From: Marinobacter mangrovi
Lineage (GTDB): Bacteria; Pseudomonadota; Gammaproteobacteria; Pseudomonadales; Oleiphilaceae
Reading direction: 5' to 3'
DNA length: 64,000 nucleotides
Assembly (NCBI RefSeq): GCF_016798325.1
Contig: NZ_JAERVO010000002.1
Coordinates: 620,001 to 684,000 of the forward strand
This document shows, in pieces, positions 7,596 to 17,874 of the stretch (positions are counted from its first letter, which is position 1; the number at the start of each line of letters is the position of its first letter). The notes under the pieces are model-generated. The model saw only the letters and a program-made list of their open reading frames with translations, was not told where the DNA came from and did no database searches. The position numbers and the translations under genes are program-made.

Positions 7596-10265
7596 TTAGA
7601 CGCCCACGCTCTCGTCCAGCTGGCGGCACAGGTCGTCCTGTAAGGCCTGGCAGACGACAGGGTCACTGAGCGGTGCACCTTCCTCGTCGGTGACGAAGAA
7701 CACGTCTTCGACTCGCTCGCCCAGCGTAGCGATCTTGGCGTTGGTCAGCCGAACGTTGTTTTCCAGAAGGATGCTGCCGATACGTGCCAGCAGGCCGGGG
7801 CGGTCCGGTGTGATGACTTCCATAACGGTCCGCTGGTTCACCGTGTCATTGGAGAAGGTGACCTGGGTCGGGAACGAGAAGTGCTTGAGCTGTCGCGGTG
7901 TGCGGCGATGGATGATGTCCGGGTAATCCTCGGGATCGTCCAGCTCCTCAATCAGGCGCTGGCGAACCCGTTCCTTGCGCGCCTGGTCCTTGCCCAGCGG
8001 CTGGCCCTGTTCATCCAGCACCACGTAGGCGCTGATGGAATAAGGGCCGTCGCTGCTGCTGATGCGGGCGTCAACGATGTTGAGGTTAAGTTGTTCGAGC
8101 ACGGCGGTTGTGGCCGCGAAGAGAGCTGCCCGGTCTTTCATGTAGATCACGATCTGCGAAAAGCCATCGGTTGGCCCGCCGCGGGTATCGCGGATCATGA
8201 CCAGCGGATCGGGATCGTTGCCGTGACGGATAATGGCGGCGGTCTGCCAGGCGATGTCGACGGTGGAATCCTGCAGGAAGTAGTCCTCGTCCATCACATC
8301 CCAGATGGCATCGATCTGCTCGTCGGTAATGTTCTGGGCCAGCAGGATTTCCCGGGCCTCGGATTGGGTGGCCTTGATCCACTCGTTGCGGTCCACCGGT
8401 GTCTCTGACCCCCGGCGCAGGGCTCGCTTGGCCTCGATGTAGAGCTGGCGCAGCAGGGAGGCGCGCCAGGTATTCCAGAGTTTCGGATTGGTCGCGCTGA
8501 TGTCGCAAACCGTCAGCACGTACAGATAGTCCAGGTGCACCTGACTGGGCACGGCCCGGGCGAAGGCGTGGATGATGTCCGGGTCGGAGATGTCCTTGCG
8601 CTGGGCGGTCATCGACATCAGGAGGTGGTTTTCCACGAGCCAGGCAATCAGGTGGGTGTCCCGTTGGCTCAGGTGATGGCGGTCGCAAAAGTCGATGGCT
8701 TCCTCGGCGCCCAGTTCCGAGTGGTCGCCGCCGCGGCCCTTGGCGATGTCGTGGTACAGGCCGGCAATATAGAGGTTTTCCAGCTTGGGCAGGCGATGCA
8801 CCAGGCGTGAGGCGAGCGGGAAGTTGGAGAGTGCCTCGTCGCCACTCATCTGCACCATATTGCGGATCACCCTAAGGGTGTGGGCGTCGACCGTGAATAT
8901 ATGGAACAGGTCGTACTGCATCTGCCCGATAATAGCCCCGAATTCGGGCAGGTAACGGCCCAGCACGTTGTACTTCTTCATGAAGGACAGGGTCTGGTCG
9001 AGGGCGTGCGGTGTGCGCAGCAGCTCCATGAACAATGTGGTGACCGCGAGGTCGGAGCGGAACGCGTCGTCGATCAAATGACGGTGGGCCCGCAGGGATC
9101 GGATGGTGGTTGCCCGGATACCGCGGATGGTCGGGTTCTGGGCCATCAGTACGAAGATTTCCATCAGCGCATAGGGCGCGTACGCAAAGACCTGATTGTT
9201 GATGGCCTCGATGTAACCGTTACGGATCTGGAAGCGCTTGTTGATCGGGTGGATGTCGTCGTTCCCGTCGGAGCCCAGGATCGCCTCGTCGTAGTACTGC
9301 AGGATCACGTCCGTCAGCTCCGCCAGGGCCAGGACCGTGCGGTAATACTCCTGCATCATGATTTCCACGCCCAGGCGTTTGCCTTTGTCGTGGTATCCGA
9401 GCATCTCGGCCAGGGCGCGCTGGTGGTCGAACAGCAGGCGGTTTTCGTTGCGGTCGGCGATCAGTTGTAAGCCGTAGCGAAGGCGCCACAGGAAGTTCTC
9501 GCCGTTGAGGATGATCTGGTATTCCTCCTCGGTGAGAATGCTGAACCGGGTCAGGTCGGCAATGGACTCCAGGCCAAAGTGGCGCTTGGTGATCCAGCCG
9601 ATGGTCTGGATGTCCCGCAAGCCGCCGGGCGAGCCCTTGATGTTGGGCTCCAGGTTGTACTCGGTGTCGCCGTATTTTTCGTGGCGACGGCGTTGTTCTT
9701 CCCGCTTGGCGATGAAATAGGCTCGATCGGCGCTGACGTCGTCTGAGTAGACCTGCTCCGAAAGGGTCGCACGCAGGCTGTCCGGACCGGCGATGGTGCG
9801 GGTTTCCAGCAAGTTGGTGAGGATAGTGACGTCGTCCCGCGCCGCTGCCTTGCTTTCCTCGATGCTGCGGACGCTGTGGCCGATATCCAGGCGCAGATCC
9901 CAAAGCAGGGTAATAAAGCTGGTCAGGTCCTCCTGCCATGCTTCGTGGACCTGGTCGCGCGTGAGAATGAGCAGGTCGATATCCGAATGGGGATGGAGTT
10001 CCCCGCGGCCATAACCCCCGACGGCAATCAGGGCAATATCGTCCGATGCGGCAAACTCGTAACGACTCCACAGCAGGGCCAGTATGCGATCGACCGAAAG
10101 CGCCCGGGCCATGACCAGTTCACGGACATCAGCGCCGTTACGAAACGCCTGGGCGTGGGTCTCGAAAGTGGCCTTCAGGGCTTGCCTGGCCGGCCCGATC
10201 GGTGAAGGCGCTTCGGCGATCTGGGCTTCCAGACTGGCTGTATCAAGGACGTCGGCTGTCGCCAT
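7596..10265 (-). CDS. glnD: PII uridylyltransferase / uridylyl-removing enzyme
   Basis: GlnD senses glutamine and adds or removes UMP on PII proteins, which sets glutamine synthetase and Ntr activity. With the ATG at 10265 the protein has 889 residues, close to the family norm of about 890. A GTG 18 codons upstream (10319) is possible, but GAGG lies at a suitable distance only before the ATG. Domains in order are a nucleotidyltransferase with GGYGRGELHPHSDIDLLIL (about 83-101), a helical GlnD linker, an HD hydrolase domain with HDIAKGRGGDHSELG, and two C-terminal ACT domains (the second around the VMEVITPDRPGLLARIG segment) that bind glutamine. It is followed by dapC after 20 bases, suggesting one transcript from map or glnD leftward. 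Confidence 0.96.
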   Translation of the reverse strand: MATADVLDTASLEAQIAEAPSPIGPARQALKATFETHAQAFRNGADVRELVMARALSVDRILALLWSRYEFAASDDIALIAVGGYGRGELHPHSDIDLLILTRDQVHEAWQEDLTSFITLLWDLRLDIGHSVRSIEESKAAARDDVTILTNLLETRTIAGPDSLRATLSEQVYSDDVSADRAYFIAKREEQRRRHEKYGDTEYNLEPNIKGSPGGLRDIQTIGWITKRHFGLESIADLTRFSILTEEEYQIILNGENFLWRLRYGLQLIADRNENRLLFDHQRALAEMLGYHDKGKRLGVEIMMQEYYRTVLALAELTDVILQYYDEAILGSDGNDDIHPINKRFQIRNGYIEAINNQVFAYAPYALMEIFVLMAQNPTIRGIRATTIRSLRAHRHLIDDAFRSDLAVTTLFMELLRTPHALDQTLSFMKKYNVLGRYLPEFGAIIGQMQYDLFHIFTVDAHTLRVIRNMVQMSGDEALSNFPLASRLVHRLPKLENLYIAGLYHDIAKGRGGDHSELGAEEAIDFCDRHHLSQRDTHLIAWLVENHLLMSMTAQRKDISDPDIIHAFARAVPSQVHLDYLYVLTVCDISATNPKLWNTWRASLLRQLYIEAKRALRRGSETPVDRNEWIKATQSEAREILLAQNITDEQIDAIWDVMDEDYFLQDSTVDIAWQTAAIIRHGNDPDPLVMIRDTRGGPTDGFSQIVIYMKDRAALFAATTAVLEQLNLNIVDARISSSDGPYSISAYVVLDEQGQPLGKDQARKERVRQRLIEELDDPEDYPDIIHRRTPRQLKHFSFPTQVTFSNDTVNQRTVMEVITPDRPGLLARIGSILLENNVRLTNAKIATLGERVEDVFFVTDEEGAPLSDPVVCQALQDDLCRQLDESVGV

Positions 10266-10349
10266 GGTAGTCGTGGCCTCGGCGGCTAATGGCAGGCCGG
10301 GCAACCCGGCCTGAGACACTATAGGGCAGGATCGGGTTGCTCTGCTGGC

Positions 10350-11120
10350 TTAAAACGTCTCGTCCGAGCGCTTCGTCAGCACTTCGTGGCCATCGGCTGT
10401 TACCAGGATGGTGTGCTCCCACTGGGCTGACAGCTTGTGATCCTTGGTGACCACGGTCCAGCCATCCGGTAGCAGTTTGCAGTGGTACTTGCCCTGGTTG
10501 ATCATTGGCTCAATGGTAAAGGTCATGCCTTCCTGCAGCTCGAATCCGGTGCCTGGACGGCCATAATGCATGACCTGAGGCTCCTCGTGGAAGACGCGCC
10601 CGATGCCATGCCCGCAATAGTCGCGAACGACCGAATAACGGCTTTTCTCCGCGTGCTGCTGGATGACATGGCCGATATCGCCAAGACGGGTGCCCGGGCG
10701 GACAAGCTCGATCCCTTTATAGAGGCATTCCTGGGTAATGCGCACGAGTCGTTCCGCCGCAATTTTAGGTTCGCCTACGAAGAACATCTTGCTGGTGTCG
10801 CCGTGGAACTCGTCTTTGATCACCGTGACGTCAATATTCAACGTATCGCCGTTCTTGAGCACCTTCTTTTCGCTCGGAATGCCATGGCAGACGACATGGT
10901 TGACGGACGTGCAGATCGATTTTGGAAAGCCCTTGTAGTTCAGGGGCGCCGGGATAGCCTTCTGGACATTGACAATATAGTCATGGCAAATGCGGTCCAG
11001 TTCTTCAGTGGTTACGCCGGGCTTGACGTGTTCACCGATCATCTCCAGCACGTCGGCGGCCAGGCGACCGGCCACACGCATCTTTTCAATTTCCTCAGGG
11101 GTCTTGATCGATACCTGCAT
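10350..11120 (-). CDS. map: methionine aminopeptidase, type I
   Basis: Removes the N-terminal methionine from nascent proteins. The 256-residue length fits type Ia MetAP without an N-terminal extension. The five metal ligands are recognisable in NIDVTVIKDEFHGDTS (two Asp), GHGIGRVFHEEP (His), TIEPMIN (Glu) and QWEHTI (Glu). AAGGA stands before the ATG. It is divergent from rpsB, the usual arrangement in gammaproteobacteria, and lies 84 bases upstream of the glnD start. Confidence 0.97.
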   Translation of the reverse strand: MQVSIKTPEEIEKMRVAGRLAADVLEMIGEHVKPGVTTEELDRICHDYIVNVQKAIPAPLNYKGFPKSICTSVNHVVCHGIPSEKKVLKNGDTLNIDVTVIKDEFHGDTSKMFFVGEPKIAAERLVRITQECLYKGIELVRPGTRLGDIGHVIQQHAEKSRYSVVRDYCGHGIGRVFHEEPQVMHYGRPGTGFELQEGMTFTIEPMINQGKYHCKLLPDGWTVVTKDHKLSAQWEHTILVTADGHEVLTKRSDETF

Positions 11121-11473
11121 CAGTAAGGCTTTCCTTCACACGGATTAAGCGCCCATTTTAGGGAGGTGCCACGGATGGTACAAGGCAACGCTTTCTAATT
11201 GGACCATATGCCCGCTCTATATAGGGATCATTATAAGGCCTTGATCTTCGGCAAGTGCGTAGTGCGTTAATGAAAAACAAGTGGCGTATTTGGGTGCTCA
11301 TATGGTATAAACGCGCCCGCTGAAGCCATTGTCCGGACGCTTGTTCAGGTAGTGATCAGCAAAAAACACACATGTGTCGACACGTTGACCCAGGGTGCTT
11401 GTCAGGATCGGATCCTGCGGGTTGGGCAATTGGACACGTGGAGGACTAACCCAAAGTTTGAAAGGTATTGATC
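11121..11473 (+). promoter_or_regulatory. rpsB-tsf promoter and leader region
   Basis: This 353-bp gap between divergent map and rpsB contains no gene. An extended -10 element (TGG followed by TATAAA at 11306-11311) is the best promoter for rpsB and is followed by a GC-rich start region. The transcript would carry a leader of about 150 bases that includes several short inverted repeats (for example the GTGTCGACAC stretch near 11374). In other gammaproteobacteria the rpsB leader binds S2 for autoregulation, so this leader is a likely counterpart. I could not confirm the fold by eye. Confidence 0.5.
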
Positions 11474-12214
11474 ATGGCACAAGTCAACATGCGTGACCTG
11501 CTCAAGGCAGGCGCTCACTTCGGTCACCAGACTCGTTACTGGAACCCGAAAATGTCGAAGTTCATCTTCGGCGCCCGCAACAAGATTCATATCATCAACC
11601 TGGAACAGACTGTTCCGGCCATGGACGAAGCGCTGAACTTCATCCGTCAGCTGGCCGAGAACAAGAACAAGATCCTGTTCGTTGGCACCAAGCGCGCCGC
11701 GGCCAAGATCATCAAGGAAGAGGCTCAGCGCGCCAACCAGCCGTACGTCAACCATCGCTGGTTGGGCGGTATGCTGACCAACTACAAGACGATCCGTCAG
11801 TCCATCCGTCGCTACCGTGATCTGGAAACCCAGAGCCAGGACGGTACCTTCGACAAGCTGACCAAGAAGGAAGCGCTGGAGCGCACCCGTGAGATGGACA
11901 AGCTCGAGCGCAGCATCGGCGGTATCAAGGACATGGGCGGCCTGCCGGACGCACTGTTCGTGATTGACGTGGACCACGAGCGCATCGCCATCAAGGAAGC
12001 CAACAAGCTGGGCATCCCGGTTATCGGCGTTGTCGATACCAACAGCGATCCGGACGGCGTCGATTACGTGATCCCGGGTAACGACGATGCGATCCGTGCG
12101 ATTCAGATCTACGTGAAAGCCGTTGCCGATACCTGCCTCGAAGCGAGCCAGGGTGGCACCGGTGCTGATGAGTTCGTTGAAGTCAGCGAAGAAGACGCAC
12201 CGGCTGCTGAATAA
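11474..12214 (+). CDS. rpsB: 30S ribosomal protein S2
   Basis: The 246-residue sequence [20 protein letters not shown] is a standard S2 start, and [14 protein letters not shown] and [18 protein letters not shown] are S2 signatures. The ATG at 11474 is chosen over an in-frame TTG two codons earlier, since family members start MA(Q/T)VNMRD. The acidic C-terminal tail is usual. S2 binds the 30S neck together with S1. The gene is followed by a terminator-like hairpin and then tsf, the conserved rpsB-tsf pair. Confidence 0.99.
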   Translation: MAQVNMRDLLKAGAHFGHQTRYWNPKMSKFIFGARNKIHIINLEQTVPAMDEALNFIRQLAENKNKILFVGTKRAAAKIIKEEAQRANQPYVNHRWLGGMLTNYKTIRQSIRRYRDLETQSQDGTFDKLTKKEALERTREMDKLERSIGGIKDMGGLPDALFVIDVDHERIAIKEANKLGIPVIGVVDTNSDPDGVDYVIPGNDDAIRAIQIYVKAVADTCLEASQGGTGADEFVEVSEEDAPAAE

Positions 12215-12248
12215 GGCGGTGCAACCGGCTGATTCAGATTCAGCGACG

Positions 12249-12276
12249 AAAAAGGGGGGCTGAGTCCCCCTTTTTT
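12249..12276 (+). terminator. intrinsic terminator / attenuator between rpsB and tsf
   Basis: AAAAAGGGGG (12249-12258) pairs perfectly with CCCCCTTTTT (12266-12275) across a 7-base loop, ending in six T. In E. coli the rpsB-tsf gap also holds a partial terminator that lowers tsf expression relative to rpsB, and this hairpin is in the same place. Confidence 0.85.
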
Positions 12277-12404
12277 GTAAGGGTTGCAGGTGCTCGCAAT
12301 GACACAGGGTCGACCGCATGCATACCCGGTCGGCCCCGCGAATTAAAGAGGTGGCGCCCAACCACGGGTGTCATTGACCGGATATTGAAACGAGAGGATT
12401 GAAC

Positions 12405-13274
12405 ATGGCTGCTATTACCGCTGCAATGGTCAAAGAGCTGCGTGAGCGCACGGGTCTGGGCATGATGGAGTGCAAGAAAGCACTGGTTGAAGCCGAGGGC
12501 AGTGTTGAAAACGCGATTGAAGAGCTGCGCAAGTCTTCCGGCCTGAAAGCGGCCAAGAAGGCCGGCCGTACTGCGGCTGAAGGTGTTGCCGTGCTGAGCG
12601 TTGCCGACGACAACAAGAGCGCTACGTTGCTGGAAGTGAACTCCGAGACTGACTTCGTCGCACGTGACGATAACTTCATGACTTTTGCCAACGAAGTTCT
12701 GGAAGTTGCGGTCAAGACCGGTGAGACTGACGTGGCCAAGTTGATGGAAGGCGATCTGGAAGGCAAGCGTGAAGCGCTGGTCCAGAAGATCGGTGAGAAC
12801 ATCACCGTTCGTCGCATCCTGAAGATCGAAGGCGACGTGGTCGATGGCTACGTTCACAGCAACAGCAAGATTGCTTCTGTTGTGGCCCTGACCGGCGGTA
12901 ACGCTGAAACGGCACGTGACATCGCCATGCACGTCGCAGCCGTTAACCCGCGGGTTGGCAAGCCGGACGAAATGCCGCAGGACGAAGTCGAGAAAGAGAA
13001 GGACATCATCCGCGCGCAGCCGGACATGGAAGGCAAGCCGGAGGAAATCGTCGAGAAGATGATGACCGGCCGGATCAACAAGTTCCTGAAGGAAAACAGC
13101 CTCGTGGAACAGCCTTTCGTGAAGAACCCGGATCAGACCGTCAAGGCGCTGCTGAAAGAGCAGGGTGCCGAACTGGCCGGTTTCATCCGTCTGGAAGTCG
13201 GTGAAGGCATCGAGAAAGAAGAAGTGGATTTCGCTGCAGAAGTGGCTGCAGCGGCAGGTACTGGCAAGGCCTGA
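12405..13274 (+). CDS. tsf: elongation factor Ts
   Basis: The 289-residue nucleotide-exchange factor for EF-Tu. The N-terminal UBA-like module ([22 protein letters not shown]) and the EF-Tu-contacting [10 protein letters not shown] motif (about residues 80-89) are both clear. The start at 12405 is preceded by GAGAGGA; an in-frame TTG two codons upstream is ignored because the family begins MAAIT. It follows rpsB and precedes pyrH, with a long hairpin in the latter gap. Confidence 0.99.
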   Translation: MAAITAAMVKELRERTGLGMMECKKALVEAEGSVENAIEELRKSSGLKAAKKAGRTAAEGVAVLSVADDNKSATLLEVNSETDFVARDDNFMTFANEVLEVAVKTGETDVAKLMEGDLEGKREALVQKIGENITVRRILKIEGDVVDGYVHSNSKIASVVALTGGNAETARDIAMHVAAVNPRVGKPDEMPQDEVEKEKDIIRAQPDMEGKPEEIVEKMMTGRINKFLKENSLVEQPFVKNPDQTVKALLKEQGAELAGFIRLEVGEGIEKEEVDFAAEVAAAAGTGKA

Positions 13275-13322
13275 TCCCGCTTCTGCAAGCCGCGTCGCGC
13301 GCCGTTCCGGCGGCGCCGCCGC

Positions 13323-13370
13323 GGGTTGCATCCGGAACGGTCTGACGTCGGGCCGTTCCGGATGCAACCC
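13323..13370. other. long perfect hairpin between tsf and pyrH
   Basis: An 18-bp perfect inverted repeat (13323-13340 with 13353-13370) encloses a 12-base loop. There is no downstream T-run, so simple intrinsic termination is unlikely. Possible roles are an RNase processing site or a Rho-linked attenuator separating ribosomal from pyrimidine and cell-envelope genes. Confidence 0.75.
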
Positions 13371-13463
13371 TGACCCTGATAACGTCTGCGACGGCGAGCT
13401 TCGGCGGCGACAGGCGTTGTCGACCGTCAAGTCATCGTTCACGCCATTAGGGGAACCCTCGCC

Positions 13464-14192
13464 ATGCCGAAACACTCGCAGTCCCAGCCCAAATACAAAC
13501 GTGTCCTTCTCAAGCTCAGCGGCGAAGCCCTGATGGGTGAGCAGGATTTCGGCATTGACCCCAAGGTCCTTGATCGCATGGCGCTGGAAATCGGCGCATT
13601 GATCGGTATTGGTGTCCAGGTGGGGCTGGTCATCGGCGGGGGTAACCTGTTCCGGGGCGCCGCGCTCAACGCAGCGGGTATGGATCGGGTGACCGGCGAC
13701 CATATGGGCATGCTGGCAACCATGATGAACGGACTGGCAATGCGGGATGCGTTGGAACGCTCCAACATCCGCACGCGTGTTATGTCCGCCATTCCGATGA
13801 GTGGTATTGTCGAGCATTACGACCGTCGCCGGGCCGTGCGCGACCTGAAAGACGGCGACGTGGTGATTTTCTGTGCCGGTACCGGGAACCCCTTCTTCAC
13901 GACGGATTCGGCGGCGTGTCTGCGGGGCATCGAGATCGATGCCGACGTCGTTCTCAAGGCGACCAAGGTCGACGGCGTTTACTCCGCCGATCCGGTCAAG
14001 GATCCCTCGGCTGAGAAATACGAAAGCCTGACCTATGATGAAGTGCTCGACAAAAAGCTCGGCGTCATGGATCTCACTGCCATTTGCCTGTGCCGCGACC
14101 AGGGTATGCCGGTTCGCGTGTTCAACATGAACAAGTCCGGCGCGCTGACCCGTATCGTGGTGGGCGAGGCAGAAGGTACACTGATTGAATAA
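13464..14192 (+). CDS. pyrH: UMP kinase
   Basis: Phosphorylates UMP to UDP with ATP; a hexameric amino-acid-kinase-fold enzyme regulated by GTP and UTP. The 242 residues include [14 protein letters not shown] (phosphate loop), [11 protein letters not shown] and [19 protein letters not shown], all diagnostic of bacterial PyrH. The position between tsf and frr is the conserved one. The ATG at 13464 is preceded by AGGGGAA. Confidence 0.98.
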   Translation: MPKHSQSQPKYKRVLLKLSGEALMGEQDFGIDPKVLDRMALEIGALIGIGVQVGLVIGGGNLFRGAALNAAGMDRVTGDHMGMLATMMNGLAMRDALERSNIRTRVMSAIPMSGIVEHYDRRRAVRDLKDGDVVIFCAGTGNPFFTTDSAACLRGIEIDADVVLKATKVDGVYSADPVKDPSAEKYESLTYDEVLDKKLGVMDLTAICLCRDQGMPVRVFNMNKSGALTRIVVGEAEGTLIE

Positions 14193-14251
14193 GGCTCGAC
14201 CGAGCCTGAACACGCATTTTCCGGGCAACGGACTGAATTGAGGAATTCAAA

Positions 14252-14809
14252 GTGATCAACGAAATCAAGTCAGACGCCGAAAAGCGCATGAAGAAGAGTC
14301 TGGACGCGCTGCACTCGGCCTTCAACAAGATCCGCACCGGCCGCGCGCATCCGGCCATCCTGGACAGCGTCACGGTCAACTACTACGGCCAGGAAACCCC
14401 GCTGAAGCAGGTGGCTGCGGTCAACGTTGAAGATTCCCGTACGCTGGCGGTTGCCCCGTGGGAGAAGAACATGGTCCCGGCCATCGAAAAGGCCATCATG
14501 ATGTCTGACCTGGGCCTGAACCCGGCCAGCAATGGCGATATTATCCGCGTGCCCATGCCGATGCTGACCGAGGAAAGCCGTCGTGAGCTGGTCAAACAGG
14601 CCAAGGCGGACGCCGAGCACGGTCGCGTTTCCATCCGTAACGCACGGCGTGACGCGAATAACGACCTGAAAGAACTGCTCAAGGAAAAGGACATCACCGA
14701 AGACGAAGAGCGTAAGGGCGAGGAAGAGGTCCAGAAGCTGACCGACCGCTACATCGCTGAAGTCGAAAAGATGCTCAAGAGCAAGGAAGACGACCTCATG
14801 GAGGTCTGA
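14252..14809 (+). CDS. frr: ribosome recycling factor
   Basis: Splits post-termination ribosomes together with EF-G. The 185-residue length and the segments FNKIRTGRAHPAILD, VNVEDSRTLAV and PMPMLTEESRRELVKQAK are typical. The start is GTG at 14252, with GAGGAA about 7 bases upstream; no ATG fits the family N-terminus. It lies 59 bases after pyrH. Confidence 0.98.
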   Translation: MINEIKSDAEKRMKKSLDALHSAFNKIRTGRAHPAILDSVTVNYYGQETPLKQVAAVNVEDSRTLAVAPWEKNMVPAIEKAIMMSDLGLNPASNGDIIRVPMPMLTEESRRELVKQAKADAEHGRVSIRNARRDANNDLKELLKEKDITEDEERKGEEEVQKLTDRYIAEVEKMLKSKEDDLMEV

Positions 14810-14828
14810 TTCCTGTTCTGGAATTTAC

Positions 14829-14864
14829 CGGGGGCGACCGGGGACAATGATCCCGGCGCCCCCG
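14829..14864. other. GC-rich hairpin between frr and uppS
   Basis: An outer 8-bp stem (CGGGGGCG 14829-14836 with CGCCCCCG 14857-14864) encloses an inner CCGGG/CCCGG stem. No T-run follows, so it is better read as an mRNA structure or Rho-dependent end than as an intrinsic terminator. Confidence 0.55.
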
Positions 14865-14883
14865 TGACGTATCAGGGGAAGGC

Positions 14884-15666
14884 ATGACGGAAAGTCTATC
14901 CGCCAACATACCGGTGACGGCGGCCTCAACGCCGCGGCATGTGGCCATCATTATGGATGGCAACAATCGCTGGGCGAAGCTGCGCCGGCTGGCGGGAGTC
15001 GCGGGTCACAAGGCCGGCGTCAACGCAGTGCGCTCGACGGTCGAGACCTGCGCCCGGAATGGCGTCGAAGTGCTGACGCTGTTTGCATTCAGCAGCGAGA
15101 ACTGGCGGCGGCCCAAGGATGAAGTATCGGCGCTGATGCGTCTGTTTCTGATGGCTCTGGAACGCGAAGTCCGTAAGCTGCATCGCAACAACATCCGCTT
15201 GCGCATTATCGGCGATCGCTCCGCGTTCAACGACAAGCTGCAGGAGCACATGGCCCGGGCAGAAGAATTGACGGCCGGGAACACGCGTATGACGCTGGTG
15301 ATCGCCGCCAACTATGGCGGGCACTGGGATATTACCCAGGCGGCACAGTCGCTGGCGCGGGACGTCCAGAATGGCCTACTGCAACCGGGCGACATCACCG
15401 ACGAGCACCTGCAAAAGCGGCTGTGCATTGGTGATCTGCCCATGCCTGACCTGCTGATCCGTACCGCCGGAGAGCAGCGCATCAGCAATTTCCTGTTGTG
15501 GCACCTTGCGTACACCGAATTCCACTTTTCCAACGTGTTCTGGCCGGATTTTGACGAGCGGGAGATGCTCGCGGCACTGGAGGCCTATGCCGGCCGCAAG
15601 CGTCGCTTCGGTCAGACGGACGATCAACTGGAGAAGGCCGCCGCGACTGGCTCCGAATCCAAATAA
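14884..15666 (+). CDS. uppS: undecaprenyl diphosphate synthase
   Basis: Adds eight isopentenyl units in cis to farnesyl diphosphate to make the lipid carrier for peptidoglycan and O-antigen. The 260-residue protein carries the catalytic Asp in AIIMDGNNRWAK (D25), the GHKAGVNAVR segment, FAFSSENWRRP, and the C-terminal DLLIRTAGEQRISNFLLW. A GGGGAAGG ribosome site precedes the ATG. It starts the uppS-cdsA-dxr-rseP-bamA run. Confidence 0.98.
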   Translation: MTESLSANIPVTAASTPRHVAIIMDGNNRWAKLRRLAGVAGHKAGVNAVRSTVETCARNGVEVLTLFAFSSENWRRPKDEVSALMRLFLMALEREVRKLHRNNIRLRIIGDRSAFNDKLQEHMARAEELTAGNTRMTLVIAANYGGHWDITQAAQSLARDVQNGLLQPGDITDEHLQKRLCIGDLPMPDLLIRTAGEQRISNFLLWHLAYTEFHFSNVFWPDFDEREMLAALEAYAGRKRRFGQTDDQLEKAAATGSESK

Positions 15667-15687
15667 ATAACAAGAGCGAGCCCTGTT

Positions 15688-16530
15688 GTGCTCAAAACAC
15701 GTGTCATCACAGCCCTCATCCTGGCTCCGATCGCCATTGGATGTATTTTTTTCCTGCCACCACTGGGCTTTGCCCTGTTTACCGGGATCATCATTTCCAT
15801 CGGTGCCTGGGAGTGGGCCAACATGGCCGGCATGACGGCCGGTCCCGCCCGCATTGGCTATGCCCTCGCCACTGCACTGGTTCTTTTCCTGTTGTTGCAA
15901 AGCACGGCGCTGACCGTCCTGGTGCTGGCGGTGATCTGGTGGGTCGTTGCCCTGTTGTTGGTACGGGCCTATCCGGGCGGCAGTCAGCAATGGCAGCCGG
16001 TTCCGGTCAGGGCGCTCATGGGCGGGCTGGTGCTCGTCCCCGCATGGGTCGGTCTGAACCAGTTGCGCTCCGGAGATTTTCATCTGGCCAATGCGGATAA
16101 TAATCTGCTTCTGTTGCTCTACGTCTTTTGCGTGGTTTGGGTGGCAGATATCGGCGCCTATTTTGCGGGTCGCGCTTTCGGCAAGGCCAAGCTCGCCCCC
16201 CGGGTCAGTCCCGGGAAGTCCTGGGCCGGCGTCTGGGGCGGGCTGGTCGCTGTGGCGGCGCTGTCTTTGATTGTGAGCCTGGTGATTGGTTGCAGCGCCA
16301 CCGAAACGGGACTGCTGCTGGTCGTCAGTCTCATTACCGGGGCGGTGTCGGTGCTTGGGGATTTGCTTGAAAGCATGCTCAAGCGCTTCCGGGGCATCAA
16401 GGACAGCAGTCAGTTGTTGCCCGGTCACGGTGGTATCATGGACCGCATTGATAGCCTGACCGCGGCCATCCCCGTCTTTGCCCTGTGTATTACCCTGCTG
16501 GGCTGGCTTCAGGTCAGTCCGATTGCATGA
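15688..16530 (+). CDS. cdsA: phosphatidate cytidylyltransferase
   Basis: Makes CDP-diacylglycerol from phosphatidic acid and CTP in the inner membrane. The 280 residues form about seven or eight hydrophobic segments. The family signature is complete near the C-terminus: [20 protein letters not shown] followed by DRIDSL. The start is a GTG at 15688, 21 bases after uppS, with an AGAGCGAG ribosome site. The usual neighbours uppS and dxr flank it. Confidence 0.97.
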   Translation: MLKTRVITALILAPIAIGCIFFLPPLGFALFTGIIISIGAWEWANMAGMTAGPARIGYALATALVLFLLLQSTALTVLVLAVIWWVVALLLVRAYPGGSQQWQPVPVRALMGGLVLVPAWVGLNQLRSGDFHLANADNNLLLLLYVFCVVWVADIGAYFAGRAFGKAKLAPRVSPGKSWAGVWGGLVAVAALSLIVSLVIGCSATETGLLLVVSLITGAVSVLGDLLESMLKRFRGIKDSSQLLPGHGGIMDRIDSLTAAIPVFALCITLLGWLQVSPIA

Positions 16531-16546
16531 ACCTGCTGGGGGCACC

Positions 16547-17743
16547 ATGCGTCACGTAACCGTCCTGGGCGCGACGGGCTCAATCGGCCTGAGCACGCTC
16601 GATGTCATCGCCCGCCATCCGGATCGTTTTCGTGTGTTCGCGCTGACGGCCTGCCGTCAGGTCGACAGCATGCTTGAGCTGTGCCGGCGGTATCGGCCGC
16701 GCTATGCCGTCATGGCTGACCCTGAGGCCGCTGTGCGGCTTCAACAACAGGTGCCGGCGGCTTGGCAGGTTGAGGTTCTATCCGGGCCAGAGGGGCTGGT
16801 CGCTGTCGCTGATGCGGATGACAGCGATACCGTTATGGCGGCGATCGTCGGCGCGGCCGGGCTTGAGCCGACACTGGCTGCCGTGCGCGCCGGCAAACGG
16901 GTGCTGCTGGCCAATAAGGAAGCGCTGGTCATGTCCGGCGCCCTGTTTATGGATGCGGTGGCCGAGAGCGGGGCGGAGTTGCTACCGATCGACAGCGAAC
17001 ACAACGCGATTTTCCAGTGCCTGCCGCCGCACCAGGTGCGTGATTTCCAGGGAGCTGGCGTCCGTCGGGTATTGCTGACCGCCTCTGGTGGCCCGTTCCG
17101 CGAAACGCCGGCGGACGCCCTGGTTGATGTGTCTCCCGAGCAGGCTTGCGCCCATCCCAACTGGAGTATGGGGCAGAAGATTTCGGTGGATTCGGCCAGC
17201 CTGATGAACAAGGGGCTGGAGTTGATCGAAGCCTGCTGGCTGTTCAATACCCGGCCGTCGCAAATTGAGGTGCATGTGCATCCGGAAAGCATCATCCACT
17301 CCATGGTGGAGTATGTGGATGGCTCGGTGCTGGCCCAGTTGGGAAGCCCCGATATGCGTACACCGATCGCCAATGGGCTGGGCTGGCCGGAGAGGATTGA
17401 TGCCGGTGTCGCTCCTCTGGACCTGTTTGCCCTTGGGCGCTTTCATTTCGAGCGGCCGGACTTGCAGCGTTTCCCCTGCCTGCGGCTGGCAGCGGAGGCG
17501 TTTGAATGCGGCGGTACCGCGCCAGCCGTTCTGAATGCGGCCAATGAAGAGGCGGTGGCTGCCTTCCTGCGTCGTGAGATCCGTTTTACCGATATTCCGG
17601 CCGTGATTGAATCGGTTCTGTCGTCGTTGCCGGCGGTTGCCGCGGACGGTTTTTCCGTTATCTTCGAAAAAGATCGTGAATCCCGGGCCTTCGCTGCGGA
17701 ACAGATTCGCAGACGCGCGGTCTCAGTGTCTGGCCTCAAGTAA
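16547..17743 (+). CDS. dxr: 1-deoxy-D-xylulose 5-phosphate reductoisomerase
   Basis: Second step of the MEP isoprenoid pathway, converting DXP to MEP with NADPH. The 398 residues start [20 protein letters not shown], which contains the dinucleotide-binding loop. The metal-binding [15 protein letters not shown] and the substrate loop SGGPFRE follow. The ATG at 16547 is preceded by GGGGG and lies 16 bases after cdsA. A longer in-frame ORF from 16478 would overlap cdsA and is rejected. It provides isoprenyl units used by UppS upstream. Confidence 0.97.
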   Translation: MRHVTVLGATGSIGLSTLDVIARHPDRFRVFALTACRQVDSMLELCRRYRPRYAVMADPEAAVRLQQQVPAAWQVEVLSGPEGLVAVADADDSDTVMAAIVGAAGLEPTLAAVRAGKRVLLANKEALVMSGALFMDAVAESGAELLPIDSEHNAIFQCLPPHQVRDFQGAGVRRVLLTASGGPFRETPADALVDVSPEQACAHPNWSMGQKISVDSASLMNKGLELIEACWLFNTRPSQIEVHVHPESIIHSMVEYVDGSVLAQLGSPDMRTPIANGLGWPERIDAGVAPLDLFALGRFHFERPDLQRFPCLRLAAEAFECGGTAPAVLNAANEEAVAAFLRREIRFTDIPAVIESVLSSLPAVAADGFSVIFEKDRESRAFAAEQIRRRAVSVSGLK

Positions 17744-17874
17744 GGTCGGTCTCCTGGCGGATGTCTTTCCCGAGGCGTCCAGCCGATATAAAGAGGCGTG
17801 TGACGACGGGCATCGTCACGGTCGGAGTCTGCCCCAGGCAGGTCGGCCTTAACCTGGTTTGAATCCGGAGCAAC

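Noticed and set aside
6520-7599. 359-codon + strand frame opposite dapC
   Set aside because: Antisense to a well-supported aminotransferase gene; no domain.
11402-12361. 319-codon minus-strand frame opposite rpsB
   Set aside because: Fully antisense to rpsB with no recognisable protein features.
12240-14228. 662-codon minus-strand frame across tsf and pyrH
   Set aside because: It lies opposite two conserved genes and shows no domain; it is the shadow of GC-rich codon usage.
15376-16548. 390-codon minus-strand frame opposite uppS and cdsA
   Set aside because: Gln/Arg/Asp-rich translation typical of an antisense shadow; both + strand genes are certain.
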